64,000 nucleotides of DNA from positions 1 to 64,000 of the forward strand of contig JALZUD010000050.1 in the NCBI GenBank assembly GCA_023301725.1, in the 5' to 3' direction. Both the position numbers and the translations under genes were made by a program. The stretch comes from Granulosicoccus sp. (GTDB taxonomy: Bacteria > Pseudomonadota > Gammaproteobacteria > Granulosicoccales > Granulosicoccaceae). Below are positions 17,295 through 26,027 of the stretch, in pieces (the first letter of the stretch is position 1; every line of letters starts with the position of its first letter). The notes below the pieces were generated by a model. It saw only the letters and a program-made list of their open reading frames with translations, was not told the DNA's origin and ran no database searches.

Positions 17295-20222
17295 ATGAAT
17301 ATGCCCGTCAGCCACCCAGCATTCGTTCACGTCCGCAGCGAACATATTCAATCATTGGACATTGAGCTTCACGAGTACCGCCATAGTGTCACCGGCACCT
17401 CTCATATTCACTTAGCCGCTAATAACCCAGAGAACGTATTCCTCGTCGGTTTACGCACAGTGCCCACGGATTCCACCGGAGTGGCTCATATCCTCGAACA
17501 CACCGTTCTGTGTGGTAGTGAGAAGTACCCGGTCCGTGACCCATTTTTCATGATGATCAGACGCTCACTGAATACATTCATGAACGCATTTACCTCAAGC
17601 GACTGGACCGCCTACCCTTTCGCCAGCCAGAACGAAAAAGATTTTTTCAACTTGCTGGATGTCTACCTAGACGCTGTATTTTTCTCCAGGCTGCACGAAC
17701 TTGATTTTGCTCAGGAAGGCCATCGTGTCGAGTTTGAGACGGCAGACGATCCGTCTAGCGATTTGGTTTTCAAGGGAGTGGTGTTTAATGAAATGAAGGG
17801 GGCCATGAGCGCACCAACCAGTGCTCTTTGGCAAACCCTAAGCAAGCATCTGTTTCAAAACAGCACGTATCACTTTAATAGCGGTGGTGATCCTGAAGAT
17901 ATCCCTGATCTGAGCTACCAGCAGCTAAAGGACTTCTACGACACTCATTATCACCCATCCAATGCCGTTTTCATGACCTACGGCAATCTTGCGCCAGATG
18001 TGTTGCAAGCGCGCTTTGAAGATCAGGTACTAAATCGATTCACGAAGCTTGACCGATCAATAAGTGTCGAGCCTGCAAAGCGCTACCATTCACCGGTTCG
18101 CGTGCAGGAGCATTATTCAACACGAGAGGCTGACACCACAAACAAAACGCATATTGTCACAGGCTGGCTACTTGGCGAAAGCATCAATCTGGACGAACGT
18201 TTGCGAGCAAACCTGCTCTCCAGTGTTTTGCTCTCCAACAGTGCGTCCCCACTCATGAAAGCACTCGAGCAAAGTGACCTCGGAAATTCTCCTTCTCCTA
18301 TGTGTGGTGTTGAAGATAGCAACAGAGAAATGGTTTTCGTTTGTGGCTTGGATGGCTCTAATCCCGAACACACAGTGGCTGGAGAGAAACTCATTCTCGA
18401 CACTCTTGAAGCTGTTGCCAGCAATGGTGTTCCACAGGAGGAAGTTGACGCGATGCTTCATCAGCTTGAAATGAGCCAACGCGAAATCAGAGGCGACGGC
18501 ATGCCATTTGGTCTGCAACTTGTACTCAGTGGTTTATCTACAGCGATGCATCGAGGTGACACACTGGCCTCTATTGATCTGGACCCTGCCCTACAGAGAC
18601 TGCGTGAAGATGCGCAAGACCGTGATTTCATTCCTAATCTGATACGCACTCTGCTGCTTGATAATCCACATCGCGTCACGCTGACTCTTGCACCGGATAC
18701 GCAGATTAGCGAGCGACGAGATATTGCCGAGAAAGCACGACTGGCAATGATGAAATCAACCCTCAATGAATCACAGGCAAAAGAAATTGTTGATCACGCT
18801 CAGGCTCTTGCGATGCGACAAACACAGGAAGACGATCCAGAAATTCTTCCCAAAGTGACGCTTGCCGATGTGCCCGCTGATATGCATATTCCCGAAAGCA
18901 CATCGGGCTTGATTAACGACGCGCCGGCCACTTTGTATGCACAAGGCACTAACGGTCTGGTGTACCAACATGTCATTGTTGAGCTACCTGACATGGAGAA
19001 AGAGTTGCAGCAGTTGCTGCCGATGTACACCAATTTTATTGGCGAGTTAGGTTCTGGTGGGCGTGACTACCTGGAGACACAGTCGCTGCAAGCAGCGGCG
19101 ACTGGAGGCGTAGGTGCGTACACGTTGCAACGTGGAGCTATTGACGATGTGCAATCTGTATCAGGATTTCTTGTTGTTTCTGGAAAAGCCTTACTACGCA
19201 ACACGGATACTTTGTCCCAGTTGATGCTCGATACGCTATCCGACGTCCGCTTTGACGAGGTGTCCCGTATCCGCGAGCTTATCGCACAGGTGCGCGCTAG
19301 TCGTGAACAGCGTATTACTGGGAGCGGCCATGTGTTGGCTATGCTCGCCGCTTGTAGTGGTATGAGCCCGACCGCTCGCTTATCGCACGAACTGAACGGA
19401 CTCGCTGGCATAAAGTCGCTTAAGGCGCTGGACGACTCATTAGATGACAAGCAAGTGCTGAAAGAACTTGCTGAAAAGTTTTCTGCCATTCACGACATCC
19501 TGAAAACTGCGCCTAGACAATTTATGGTGGTGGCGGAGCAAGATAATCTGGAGCAGTGTAAGAGTAGTCTGTCGGTCAAGTTTGGCGCCGCACCTGTTGT
19601 GCAATCGATGAAGGCGTTCTCTCCAGAGCCTGTACGCGAGCAGGCTCGACAAATCTGGACAACCAGCACCGATGTTAACTTCAGTGCTCGGGCGTATCCG
19701 ACAGTGCCAAGTTCTCATGACGATACGGCTGCTTTGACCGTCCTAGGTTCGTTTTTGAGAAACGGCTTCCTGCATCGGGCGATTCGAGAAACCGGGGGTG
19801 CCTACGGAGGCGGAGCCTCGCATGATTCAGACACAGCTTCATTCCGTTTTTATAGCTATCGTGATCCGCGCTTGAGTGAGACGTTGTCAGACTTCGACGC
19901 TTCAATTGAGTGGCTGAAAGAGACAAAGCACAATGAACGCGAGCTTGAGGAAGCTGTTTTGAGCGTCGTAAGCTCAATCGATAAGCCTGGCTCACCAGCG
20001 GGTGAAGCTCGTAGCTCCTTTCAAGCTGAGCTGTTTGACAGGACTCGGGAAAAACGACGTGCGTTCCGTCAAAGAATATTGAATGTCAGTCTTGAAGACT
20101 TGAAACGGGTGGGAAACACATACTTTGATCCGGATCATGCAAGCACCGGAGTTGTTACCAATGAAACAACTGCCAACGAGCAAAGTATCAAATCGTTGGG
20201 CTTGAATCTACACAGTTTGTAA
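17295..20222 (+). CDS. M16C zinc metallopeptidase (presequence protease/Cym1-like)
   Basis: A 975 aa insulinase-superfamily peptidase. The inverted zinc motif H-x-x-E-H is HILEHTVLCGS near residue 58, with the downstream glutamate expected in the FNEMKGAMSAP region near residue 165. The length and the phrases DPFFMMIRRSLNTFMNAFT and FASQNEKDFFNLLDVYLDAV match the M16C (PreP/Cym1) subfamily, which forms a closed clamshell from two halves in one chain and degrades short unstructured peptides. No signal peptide is seen, so it should be cytoplasmic. CAGGAGCG precedes the ATG. The second half includes GAYGGGASHDSDTASFRFYS. A terminator-like hairpin follows the stop. Confidence 0.92.
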   Translation: MNMPVSHPAFVHVRSEHIQSLDIELHEYRHSVTGTSHIHLAANNPENVFLVGLRTVPTDSTGVAHILEHTVLCGSEKYPVRDPFFMMIRRSLNTFMNAFTSSDWTAYPFASQNEKDFFNLLDVYLDAVFFSRLHELDFAQEGHRVEFETADDPSSDLVFKGVVFNEMKGAMSAPTSALWQTLSKHLFQNSTYHFNSGGDPEDIPDLSYQQLKDFYDTHYHPSNAVFMTYGNLAPDVLQARFEDQVLNRFTKLDRSISVEPAKRYHSPVRVQEHYSTREADTTNKTHIVTGWLLGESINLDERLRANLLSSVLLSNSASPLMKALEQSDLGNSPSPMCGVEDSNREMVFVCGLDGSNPEHTVAGEKLILDTLEAVASNGVPQEEVDAMLHQLEMSQREIRGDGMPFGLQLVLSGLSTAMHRGDTLASIDLDPALQRLREDAQDRDFIPNLIRTLLLDNPHRVTLTLAPDTQISERRDIAEKARLAMMKSTLNESQAKEIVDHAQALAMRQTQEDDPEILPKVTLADVPADMHIPESTSGLINDAPATLYAQGTNGLVYQHVIVELPDMEKELQQLLPMYTNFIGELGSGGRDYLETQSLQAAATGGVGAYTLQRGAIDDVQSVSGFLVVSGKALLRNTDTLSQLMLDTLSDVRFDEVSRIRELIAQVRASREQRITGSGHVLAMLAACSGMSPTARLSHELNGLAGIKSLKALDDSLDDKQVLKELAEKFSAIHDILKTAPRQFMVVAEQDNLEQCKSSLSVKFGAAPVVQSMKAFSPEPVREQARQIWTTSTDVNFSARAYPTVPSSHDDTAALTVLGSFLRNGFLHRAIRETGGAYGGGASHDSDTASFRFYSYRDPRLSETLSDFDASIEWLKETKHNERELEEAVLSVVSSIDKPGSPAGEARSSFQAELFDRTREKRRAFRQRILNVSLEDLKRVGNTYFDPDHASTGVVTNETTANEQSIKSLGLNLHSL

Positions 20223-20229
20223 CCGAGAA

Positions 20230-20251
20230 GCCCTGGCCCAAAGGTCAGGGC
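20230..20251. terminator. terminator-like hairpin between convergent M16C and csrA genes
   Basis: GCCCTGGCC and GGTCAGGGC form a nine-base stem with one G-T wobble pair and a four-base loop (CAAA). It lies eight bases after the M16C stop and nine bases past the csrA stop read from the other strand, so it could serve both genes. The T-tract is weak on either side. Confidence 0.65.
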
Positions 20252-20259
20252 ATTTCGTC

Positions 20260-20478
20260 TTATGAATCTACTTCAGTTTTTTCATCAACGGCAGCCTCGG
20301 CCTCAGCCTCTGGTTCACCGTCTTGAATACGTTGGTAGATCTCTTCTCTGTGAACACTAACATCAGGCGGCGCGTTTATTCCGATGCGCACCTGCTTACC
20401 CTTGACACTGAGAATGGTGATGGTTACCTCATCTCCTATCACAATTGATTCGTCAGTCCTTCTGCTCAGAATCAACAT
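20260..20478 (-). CDS. csrA: carbon storage regulator CsrA/RsmA
   Basis: CsrA is a small dimeric RNA-binding protein that binds GGA-containing hairpins and controls translation of metabolic, motility and biofilm genes. The core [20 protein letters not shown] and [20 protein letters not shown] is canonical, with the RNA-contacting Leu4 and Arg44 positions present. The protein is 72 aa because of an acidic tail after the helix ([18 protein letters not shown]), longer than the 61 aa E. coli protein. AGGGGGT precedes the ATG. The leader contains a near-consensus CsrA hairpin (separate entry), suggesting autoregulation. The window's GGDEF/EAL protein is the kind of target CsrA often controls, but no link is shown. 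Confidence 0.97.
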   Translation of the reverse strand: MLILSRRTDESIVIGDEVTITILSVKGKQVRIGINAPPDVSVHREEIYQRIQDGEPEAEAEAAVDEKTEVDS

Positions 20479-20519
20479 TTAAATACCCCCTAGTAAAACT
20501 TACGACGTTGAAAAGCGAG

Positions 20520-20535
20520 AGCACTTCCTAGTGCT
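20520..20535 (-). promoter_or_regulatory. candidate CsrA-binding hairpin in the csrA leader
   Basis: On the csrA message this reads AGCACUAGGAAGUGCU: a perfect six-base stem with AGGA as loop, placing GGA in the loop as CsrA prefers. The ten-base core ACUAGGAAGU differs from the published high-affinity consensus ACANGGANGU at one position. It lies 42 bases upstream of the csrA ATG. The csrA ribosome-binding region (ACTAGGGGGT) resembles this core but lacks GGA. Function as an autoregulatory site is inferred from position and sequence only. Confidence 0.55.
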
Positions 20536-20861
20536 AACACTTGGTATTTCGGCGATCTAAAAATGAGTACAAACACCATCGTGGTGCGTGTGTTCATTCA
20601 GATGATCACCTATAACCTGAATAGTATGCAGCAAAAAACACTGCGGATCACCCAGTAGTTTTGTCAGTTGCGACAACAAGCTAACTTTTGATTCATTTTT
20701 TTTCGTCAACAAAAACAACGCATTACGATAACAATGTGAGCTGGTTAACGAATAATAAGAAAACAATGGTACACATCCACGATATTGCTACAGTTTTCAA
20801 CGCGACGAACGCTATTTGCTGAAGTTAAACCCACTTTAGTTAAATTATTCAGTCACATATC
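20536..20861. other. intergenic region between csrA and the H1-like gene
   Basis: This stretch holds no convincing gene; the 69-codon minus-strand frame at 20557-20766 resembles nothing and has no ribosome-binding site. It must contain the csrA promoter and the promoter of the H1-like gene on the plus strand. A short perfect hairpin CACCATCGTGGTG (around 20576-20588) and an AT-rich run near 20690-20760 are visible. I could not identify convincing -35/-10 pairs. Confidence 0.5.
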
Positions 20862-21314
20862 ATGAAAACTACTGCAACAAAAAAATCAGTTACACGTAAA
20901 AAACCCACTAGTGCAACTGTTAGCACTACTGGAAAAAAGTCATCTGCTGGAAAGGCCAGCGTTAAGACTAAGCGCGCAACCTCTCCAGCAAAAACATCCA
21001 AATCTGCTACAGCTAAAAAAGCCGCTCCTGCCAAACCGGCTCGTAAAGCACCTGCAGCTAAAAAAGCCGCTCCTGCCAAACCGGCTCGTAAAGCACCTGC
21101 AGCTAAAAAAGCCGCTCCTGCCAAACCAGCTCGTAAAGCACCTGCAGCTAAAAAAGCCGCTCCTGCTAAGCCGGCCCGAAAAGCACCTGCTGCTAAAAAA
21201 GCCGCTCCTGCTAAGCCTGCTCGTAAAGCGTCTACAGCTAAGAAACCTGCAGTTGCGAAAAAGAAATCTGTTACAAAAAAACCTGCGATTAAACGCACTC
21301 GCAAGGCTAGCTAA
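20862..21314 (+). CDS. histone H1-like Lys/Ala/Pro-rich repeat protein
   Basis: A 150 aa, highly basic, low-complexity protein made of Lys, Ala, Pro, Ser and Thr, with five 15-residue repeats of the type AKKAAPAKPARKAPA in the middle and SVTKKPAIKRTRKAS at the end. It resembles bacterial histone H1-like nucleoid proteins and AlgP/AlgR3 of Pseudomonas, which bind DNA nonspecifically through Lys-rich tails. No folded domain is expected. The ATG at 20862 has no Shine-Dalgarno sequence nearby (cagtcacatatc). A strong hairpin follows the stop. The antisense and shifted frames over the repeats in the track are shadows. Confidence 0.85.
   Translation: MKTTATKKSVTRKKPTSATVSTTGKKSSAGKASVKTKRATSPAKTSKSATAKKAAPAKPARKAPAAKKAAPAKPARKAPAAKKAAPAKPARKAPAAKKAAPAKPARKAPAAKKAAPAKPARKASTAKKPAVAKKKSVTKKPAIKRTRKAS
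21012..21236 (+). repeat. five tandem 45-bp coding repeats
   Basis: Five head-to-tail units of 45 bases starting gctaaaaaagccgctcctgc encode AKKAAPAKPARKAPA. The first three differ by only one or two bases; the last two have drifted at synonymous positions and at the end (KASTA). Because each unit is a multiple of three, unit gain or loss keeps the frame, so the protein's length could vary between strains. Confidence 0.92.
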
Positions 21315-21325
21315 ACCGGACGTGA

Positions 21326-21362
21326 GAATCGGCAAGGTGAAATACTGAATCCTTGCCGATTC
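21326..21362. terminator. strong hairpin between convergent H1-like and helicase genes
   Basis: GAATCGGCAAGG and CCTTGCCGATTC are perfect 12-base arms around a 13-base loop. The structure lies 11 bases after the H1-like stop and reaches into the stop codon of the helicase gene. It probably acts as a bidirectional terminator, although a long T-tract is missing on both sides. Confidence 0.7.
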
Positions 21363-23739
21363 ATGTCCAAAACTTTGTTAAACATCCTACAAGATCCGGC
21401 AAATTCTTCGGCCTTCTCAGGTTCCACGTATCTGGGAACAATCGTGTGTATCGAGATTCACTAAAACGCGAATCGACTAGCAACACAAATCCTTTATCGT
21501 CATCATCGCGAATGACTCGACCAGCCGTTTGCAATACTCGTGTAAATGCTGGGTAGACGTATGCCATGTCAAAACCGTCACGCCCCAAGCGGCGATGCTC
21601 CTCCGAGATGAGTTCTGTTTGATCTGTCTTTGCGGGCAATCCAGTACCCACAATGATGACACCAATCAGAAGATCCCCTTTGTAATCTATTCCTTCTCCA
21701 AACACTCCTCCTGCTATTGCAAAACCAACTCTATGACCGCTCTGCTCCATAGACTTAAGTAACCCCTGTTGCTCAAACTTGCTCTGCTCGCGTGTCTGGC
21801 TCCATGTATCGCAATCAGGATAGGTGGCCACGTATAGCTGGTGCACCTTTTCGAGGTAACTGTAGGAGGGTAAAAAAACTAAATAGTTCCCAACTTTGAG
21901 TTCTGTACTTTTTTTAATCAGTAGGATGAGGTCGAGTACAGATGCGTCTCGCCGGCGATATCGGGTATCTACCCAATTAACTAGACAATGCACGCAGTTT
22001 TCGACAGCGAAAGGTGATGCCAGTTGCTGGCAAGCTACCTTTTCATCAAAGCCTAGCGAATCACGGTAAAACCAGGTCGGTCGCAACGTTGCTGAAAATG
22101 CAACAGATGCCTTGAACTGAGCATAAGCACTGGCCAGTTCATCCGAGGCATCGAGGCAAAACAGACAAATTTCTATTTGCATCGTTGCCTTGACAATGCA
22201 ACGGTGCTTGTCAGAAAACAGATCACTGACTACTGCATAGCGAAGTAAATCACGCCATAGCTTTTGCGAGCAATCACCCAGAAGCTCAGGGCTAGGTTGC
22301 GACATGGTGACGCTAAATTGTTCGAGAACCGCAACAACAGTTTTTGCAAGTCCTTTCGGCTGCTCAAGTGATACATGCGAGCCTGATTCACAAGTTTTAG
22401 AGACTATTAGCAACTTGCGCGACAGCTTGGAGATTTCACGCTCTAGCAACGTATGGTTCTGTTTGCACTCCTTGGCAGCTCTAATGCATTGGTCACGCGT
22501 CAACGTTGCAGAATACATACTCCGAGCTCGTTCAACCAGATTATGCGCCTCGTCAATCAGTACCACTGTATTTTTCCCTGTGTTGGCAAAATGCGCCAGT
22601 CGGACAAGGGGGTCGAACACATAATTGAAATCTGCTATTACAACATGCACCCATGGCAATAACTGACGACTTAGCTCATAGGGACACAGTTGATGAGCCC
22701 ACGCAATATCATCCAAAACAACGTTGTCAATAACACCCAGTTGTATGAGTTCATTACGTGCCGCTGGAAGACGATCATAAAAACCTAAAGTCATTGGACA
22801 CCTGCCAGCCTCATCTAGCTCACAGCGGCCATTACGGCAAAAACAGGCGGTGTCCTTGGCACGTAGCTGCAAGACTGTGGAATCGAGACCACAATCACGC
22901 ATTGTAAGCATGGCTTTTTCAGCACTAAGCCGTCCCGCAACCTTTGCGGTGAGATAGACAATTTGCCAAACGTCGCTATTGCCATCGTTATTGCCTGCGG
23001 CAGCGCCCATTGCCATTGACTTTATAGCCGGATACAACGAACTCATGGTTTTACCTACACCCGTCGGCGCCTCACACAGTAGCGCCCTGGCGTCGCGGCT
23101 AGCACGATACACCGCAGCAGCCATATCATGTTGGCCATCACGAAAGCTTTGGAACGGAAAATTCAGAGTGCCAGCAGTCTCAACCAAGCTACCGCGCAAA
23201 CGTTGTATTTGCTTCATCCACAATGCGTAGCTGGCCAATGATTGCAGTGCATGCTGCTCTAGCTCGGATATAGAGACACGGCGAATTTCACTGTATTCAG
23301 AGTTATCGCGAATGTTAAAATGGATAAGTTCCAACACAAGTTCATGCATCCTTTCAGGCATATCGTCTAGCTGTTGCCAGTAGAGATAACCATAGAAATA
23401 CAACTGGGCCCATTGCACTGTTTTTTTTGATGTCGGCACCTTATCTGCGGGTACTAGTGTTGTCTTAATTTCTGCCAACAACTGCGCGGCTTCGTTAACA
23501 AGATCGATACGACCAGACAATAGAAATTGGCAATCCTCTATAACGTACGTATTGCTTACCGTGAGTTCAGAGATCCAGCAATCATGGCGTGTCGATGTGT
23601 CTTTGCGGCTCTTTTGAACTCGCTTATGCGCTCTTATTCCATCCTTGGCTGTTGGCCCTGCGGTACCTTCCGGGAGTAGATCGCCCGCCCTGCAAACAAA
23701 CTCCGCAAGCTGGGTAACTGACAGCTTTATGTTCAGCAT
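21361..23739 (-). CDS. RecB/Cas4-like nuclease fused to XPD/DinG-type DNA helicase
   Basis: The start was moved to ATG 23739, which overlaps the stop of the upstream FAN1-like gene by seven bases; this gives 792 aa. Residues ~30-125 look like a PD-(D/E)XK nuclease of the RecB/Cas4 type: GIRAHKRVQ (His38), LSGRIDLV (Asp79), LAEIKTT (Glu90, Lys92) and WAQLYFYGYLY (Gln112). The rest is an SF2 iron-sulfur helicase of the XPD/DinG family: Walker A CEAPTGVGKTMSSLYP, four Cys for a 4Fe-4S cluster in ACFCRNGRCELDEAGRCP, LIDEAHNLVERA, and motif VI QTAGRVIRDDDDKGF. Such enzymes unwind 5'-3' at flaps, crosslinks or D-loops. Translation is probably coupled to the FAN1-like nuclease. Confidence 0.9.
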   Translation of the reverse strand: MLNIKLSVTQLAEFVCRAGDLLPEGTAGPTAKDGIRAHKRVQKSRKDTSTRHDCWISELTVSNTYVIEDCQFLLSGRIDLVNEAAQLLAEIKTTLVPADKVPTSKKTVQWAQLYFYGYLYWQQLDDMPERMHELVLELIHFNIRDNSEYSEIRRVSISELEQHALQSLASYALWMKQIQRLRGSLVETAGTLNFPFQSFRDGQHDMAAAVYRASRDARALLCEAPTGVGKTMSSLYPAIKSMAMGAAAGNNDGNSDVWQIVYLTAKVAGRLSAEKAMLTMRDCGLDSTVLQLRAKDTACFCRNGRCELDEAGRCPMTLGFYDRLPAARNELIQLGVIDNVVLDDIAWAHQLCPYELSRQLLPWVHVVIADFNYVFDPLVRLAHFANTGKNTVVLIDEAHNLVERARSMYSATLTRDQCIRAAKECKQNHTLLEREISKLSRKLLIVSKTCESGSHVSLEQPKGLAKTVVAVLEQFSVTMSQPSPELLGDCSQKLWRDLLRYAVVSDLFSDKHRCIVKATMQIEICLFCLDASDELASAYAQFKASVAFSATLRPTWFYRDSLGFDEKVACQQLASPFAVENCVHCLVNWVDTRYRRRDASVLDLILLIKKSTELKVGNYLVFLPSYSYLEKVHQLYVATYPDCDTWSQTREQSKFEQQGLLKSMEQSGHRVGFAIAGGVFGEGIDYKGDLLIGVIIVGTGLPAKTDQTELISEEHRRLGRDGFDMAYVYPAFTRVLQTAGRVIRDDDDKGFVLLVDSRFSESRYTRLFPDTWNLRRPKNLPDLVGCLTKFWT

Positions 23740-25400
23740 GTAGCTGCTATTGCACGATAACTGATATGCACCACGCGACACGCTATTGCGTGTTGAGCGA
23801 AGTATTTCATCCACCGACGCTGGTTTTCTTGCAGAGTATCGCCCGGCCCTTTAATTTCGATAAATTCATAACCTCCTGAATTGGGAAAATACACAAGATC
23901 AGGAAAGCCGTTTGTATTGTCTCGAGTACTCAGCAAAATTCGATCGAACATGGCCTGCCAGTGTGATAGGGGAATCCGCTCTAAAGCTAGCTCCAACAGC
24001 TCAACTGTTAAACCCTGCCAGCGTACCAAGGGATTCTGCTTTCCATAATGCTGATTGAACGAACACTCAATACGTGATCGAAATTTTTGTAGACAACTAA
24101 GCTCCTTGAACCGCTCCTCGAAAAGCGCTTGGCGTTGTTCGTAAAATTCAGGCTGATAAAAATCAGCAGGTGCGCGCTGAAATGGATTGAAAAAAGCTCC
24201 TGGCACTGGATGGAACACGATATCCCAGATGAACAACCCGAGAACACCGTTGACCAGAGTATTTTCAGTATTGAAGCACTCTCCATTTACCGCAAAAAAC
24301 AGCCGTGCTTGCTCCTCAACACGAATGCCTTGATGTGCCAGCACAAGCTTGGTGGTAACCGGCTTGAAAACGGTCGGCTTTTTGAAGGGTATCCCCAGCG
24401 TTTTTTTACACTGTATGCTTAAACGTTGTCCTACCAGCAACTCAGCTTCATTGTAAGCGTTGGTCACGATAGACTGCGCAATTTTATGAGCTTGATCCCA
24501 GGACGACTCTTTTATTAACCTACGGATTCGTCGTTCACGGGCGGGCGGTGTTGTACAAGCCTCGTACAACAACATAGCGTTCTCATAGTGCCCTAGTCGT
24601 TCTAACTGACGAGCAATAGTAATACGTAGTCTGTCTGTACGACGTAGCAGAGTTCTATCACCACTGATGGGATCGGGCACGGTAAGGCTGAAATTGTAAA
24701 GCTCATTTGCACACTGCTGGCTTACGGTTTCATAAACGGCTTGGCATTCAAAATATCGCCAATGCGCATCAATTTGCGCACGTGAGGTAAAGGCTCTAGC
24801 CGAGGGTTCAATGGAGTAGTCCGCGTAAGTTAAAGTGCCTAGTTGGCTGACAATAAATTCGCTACTATCTTGATAAAGATTGCCGAAAAAACACAACTGC
24901 ATCAGCATCCAGTGAGCATGGCCATCTACACAGATCCAGTGATCCTGGCTCTGCAGCAACTGAGTAAAGCGAGCCTTTATGCTCTCATCACTGTCTTCAA
25001 TATATTGCACCAACTTTGGTCGCGATAATGAGCGTAGCTCATTCAGATCCAACAGTTTTAACAGCTCAGGTTTGGTAAATGCAGCGAGTAGTGGTGCCAA
25101 ACTGATCGGTGGCTCACAACAGACCAAACCATGTTTACTTAGCTCAGCCGCTGCCAGTTGCAGATCCTCAATATCAGAGTAATCTAGGCGGCTTACACGG
25201 AATATTGATCCCTTGCGGCCTAGAAGTCGAATATATAAGCGTTGGGCCGGTTCTTGTGACGAACCGATGGCTCGGTACCACAGCTTTTCCTCGTTTGTTA
25301 GTAAGTCACTGTAAAGGCTGGTAACGTGACTGACGAGGGTGTGAAAATTGTTCACGTAGTAGTCGTCTTGCAACGTTGATTTGTCAGACTCTGCACTCAT
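23733..25400 (-). CDS. FAN1-like VRR-NUC domain nuclease
   Basis: A 555 aa bacterial homologue of Fanconi-associated nuclease 1, a structure-specific 5' flap nuclease that acts in interstrand crosslink repair. The C-terminal VRR-NUC domain shows the PD-(D/E)XK core: NGFPDLVYF followed by YEFIEIKGPGDTLQENQRRW, with Asp, Glu and Lys in place. The N-terminal half has a SAP-like helical part (LLDLNELRSLSRPKLVQYIE), and the middle has helical repeats (LERLGHYENAMLLYEACT). Length matches the Pseudomonas FAN1 size class. The ATG at 25400 is 35 bases from the divergent peroxidase gene. The next gene is the helicase, which overlaps it by seven bases. Confidence 0.9.
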   Translation of the reverse strand: MSAESDKSTLQDDYYVNNFHTLVSHVTSLYSDLLTNEEKLWYRAIGSSQEPAQRLYIRLLGRKGSIFRVSRLDYSDIEDLQLAAAELSKHGLVCCEPPISLAPLLAAFTKPELLKLLDLNELRSLSRPKLVQYIEDSDESIKARFTQLLQSQDHWICVDGHAHWMLMQLCFFGNLYQDSSEFIVSQLGTLTYADYSIEPSARAFTSRAQIDAHWRYFECQAVYETVSQQCANELYNFSLTVPDPISGDRTLLRRTDRLRITIARQLERLGHYENAMLLYEACTTPPARERRIRRLIKESSWDQAHKIAQSIVTNAYNEAELLVGQRLSIQCKKTLGIPFKKPTVFKPVTTKLVLAHQGIRVEEQARLFFAVNGECFNTENTLVNGVLGLFIWDIVFHPVPGAFFNPFQRAPADFYQPEFYEQRQALFEERFKELSCLQKFRSRIECSFNQHYGKQNPLVRWQGLTVELLELALERIPLSHWQAMFDRILLSTRDNTNGFPDLVYFPNSGGYEFIEIKGPGDTLQENQRRWMKYFAQHAIACRVVHISYRAIAATC

Positions 25401-25435
25401 CAGGTTAACCGGCTATAAACTCGAGACCACACTGC

Positions 25436-26014
25436 ATGATTAATTCACGTCGCCAACTTGTAAAACTTGCCTTGGCAGGCACTGTAGTGGGTGTAACCGC
25501 AGCTACAGCATCGCGTAAAATCCTAGCTGATAATGATGCCTGTAATAGCTTGCTGAGTCACGCATTTCGTCCACTCATGGGATCTCAGCACGCAGCTTTA
25601 TGCGACAAATACGCGAACAAAGTGCTGCTGATAGTCAATACAGCCAGCAAATGCGGATTCACTCCCCAGTTTGAGCAACTAGAAACTCTAAATCAACGCT
25701 ACTCCGAGAAGGGTTTTCAAGTTCTGGGATTCCCGTCTGGTGATTTTCGGCAAGAACTGGAAACAGAGGAGCAAGTTGCTCACTTCTGCGAACTAAACTA
25801 TGGCGTGACGTTTCCGATGTTCGAAAAAATCCATGTAACCGGCGACCGGGCTCACCCGTTTTATCAACAACTCGCGCAAGCAACTGGCAGCTACCCGAAT
25901 TGGAACTTTAACAAATATCTGATTAGCAGGAACGGCGATGCAATCAAGTACTACGGTTCTGGTACCGAGCCCTTGAGCCGTGAGCTTGTTAGTGACATAG
26001 AAGCTATACTTTAG
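25436..26014 (+). CDS. glutathione peroxidase family protein with Tat signal
   Basis: A thiol peroxidase of the glutathione peroxidase fold, 192 aa. An N-terminal SRRQLVK followed by a hydrophobic stretch looks like a twin-arginine signal, so the protein is probably periplasmic. The peroxidatic residue is cysteine, not selenocysteine (NTASKCGFTPQFEQLE). The usual F-P-C-N-Q-F loop reads GFPSGDFRQEL here, with Asp in place of Gln as in a known bacterial subgroup. The Trp of the active site is in NWNFNKYLI. Reduction in the periplasm would need a thioredoxin-like donor. It is divergent from FAN1 with only 35 bases between the starts, so promoters must overlap coding sequence. Confidence 0.9.
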   Translation: MINSRRQLVKLALAGTVVGVTAATASRKILADNDACNSLLSHAFRPLMGSQHAALCDKYANKVLLIVNTASKCGFTPQFEQLETLNQRYSEKGFQVLGFPSGDFRQELETEEQVAHFCELNYGVTFPMFEKIHVTGDRAHPFYQQLAQATGSYPNWNFNKYLISRNGDAIKYYGSGTEPLSRELVSDIEAIL

Positions 26015-26027
26015 AAAAAGGTTGCCT

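Noticed and set aside
20557-20766. 69-codon minus-strand frame upstream of csrA
   Set aside because: No family resemblance and no ribosome-binding site; lies in a promoter region.
21012-21236. Possible CRISPR array because of regular repeats
   Set aside because: Units are directly adjacent with no spacers and are in-frame coding repeats.
20849-21304. Frames antisense to or shifted over the H1-like repeats
   Set aside because: Repetitive shadows of the 45-bp repeats; the plus-strand frame has the biologically sensible Lys/Ala composition.
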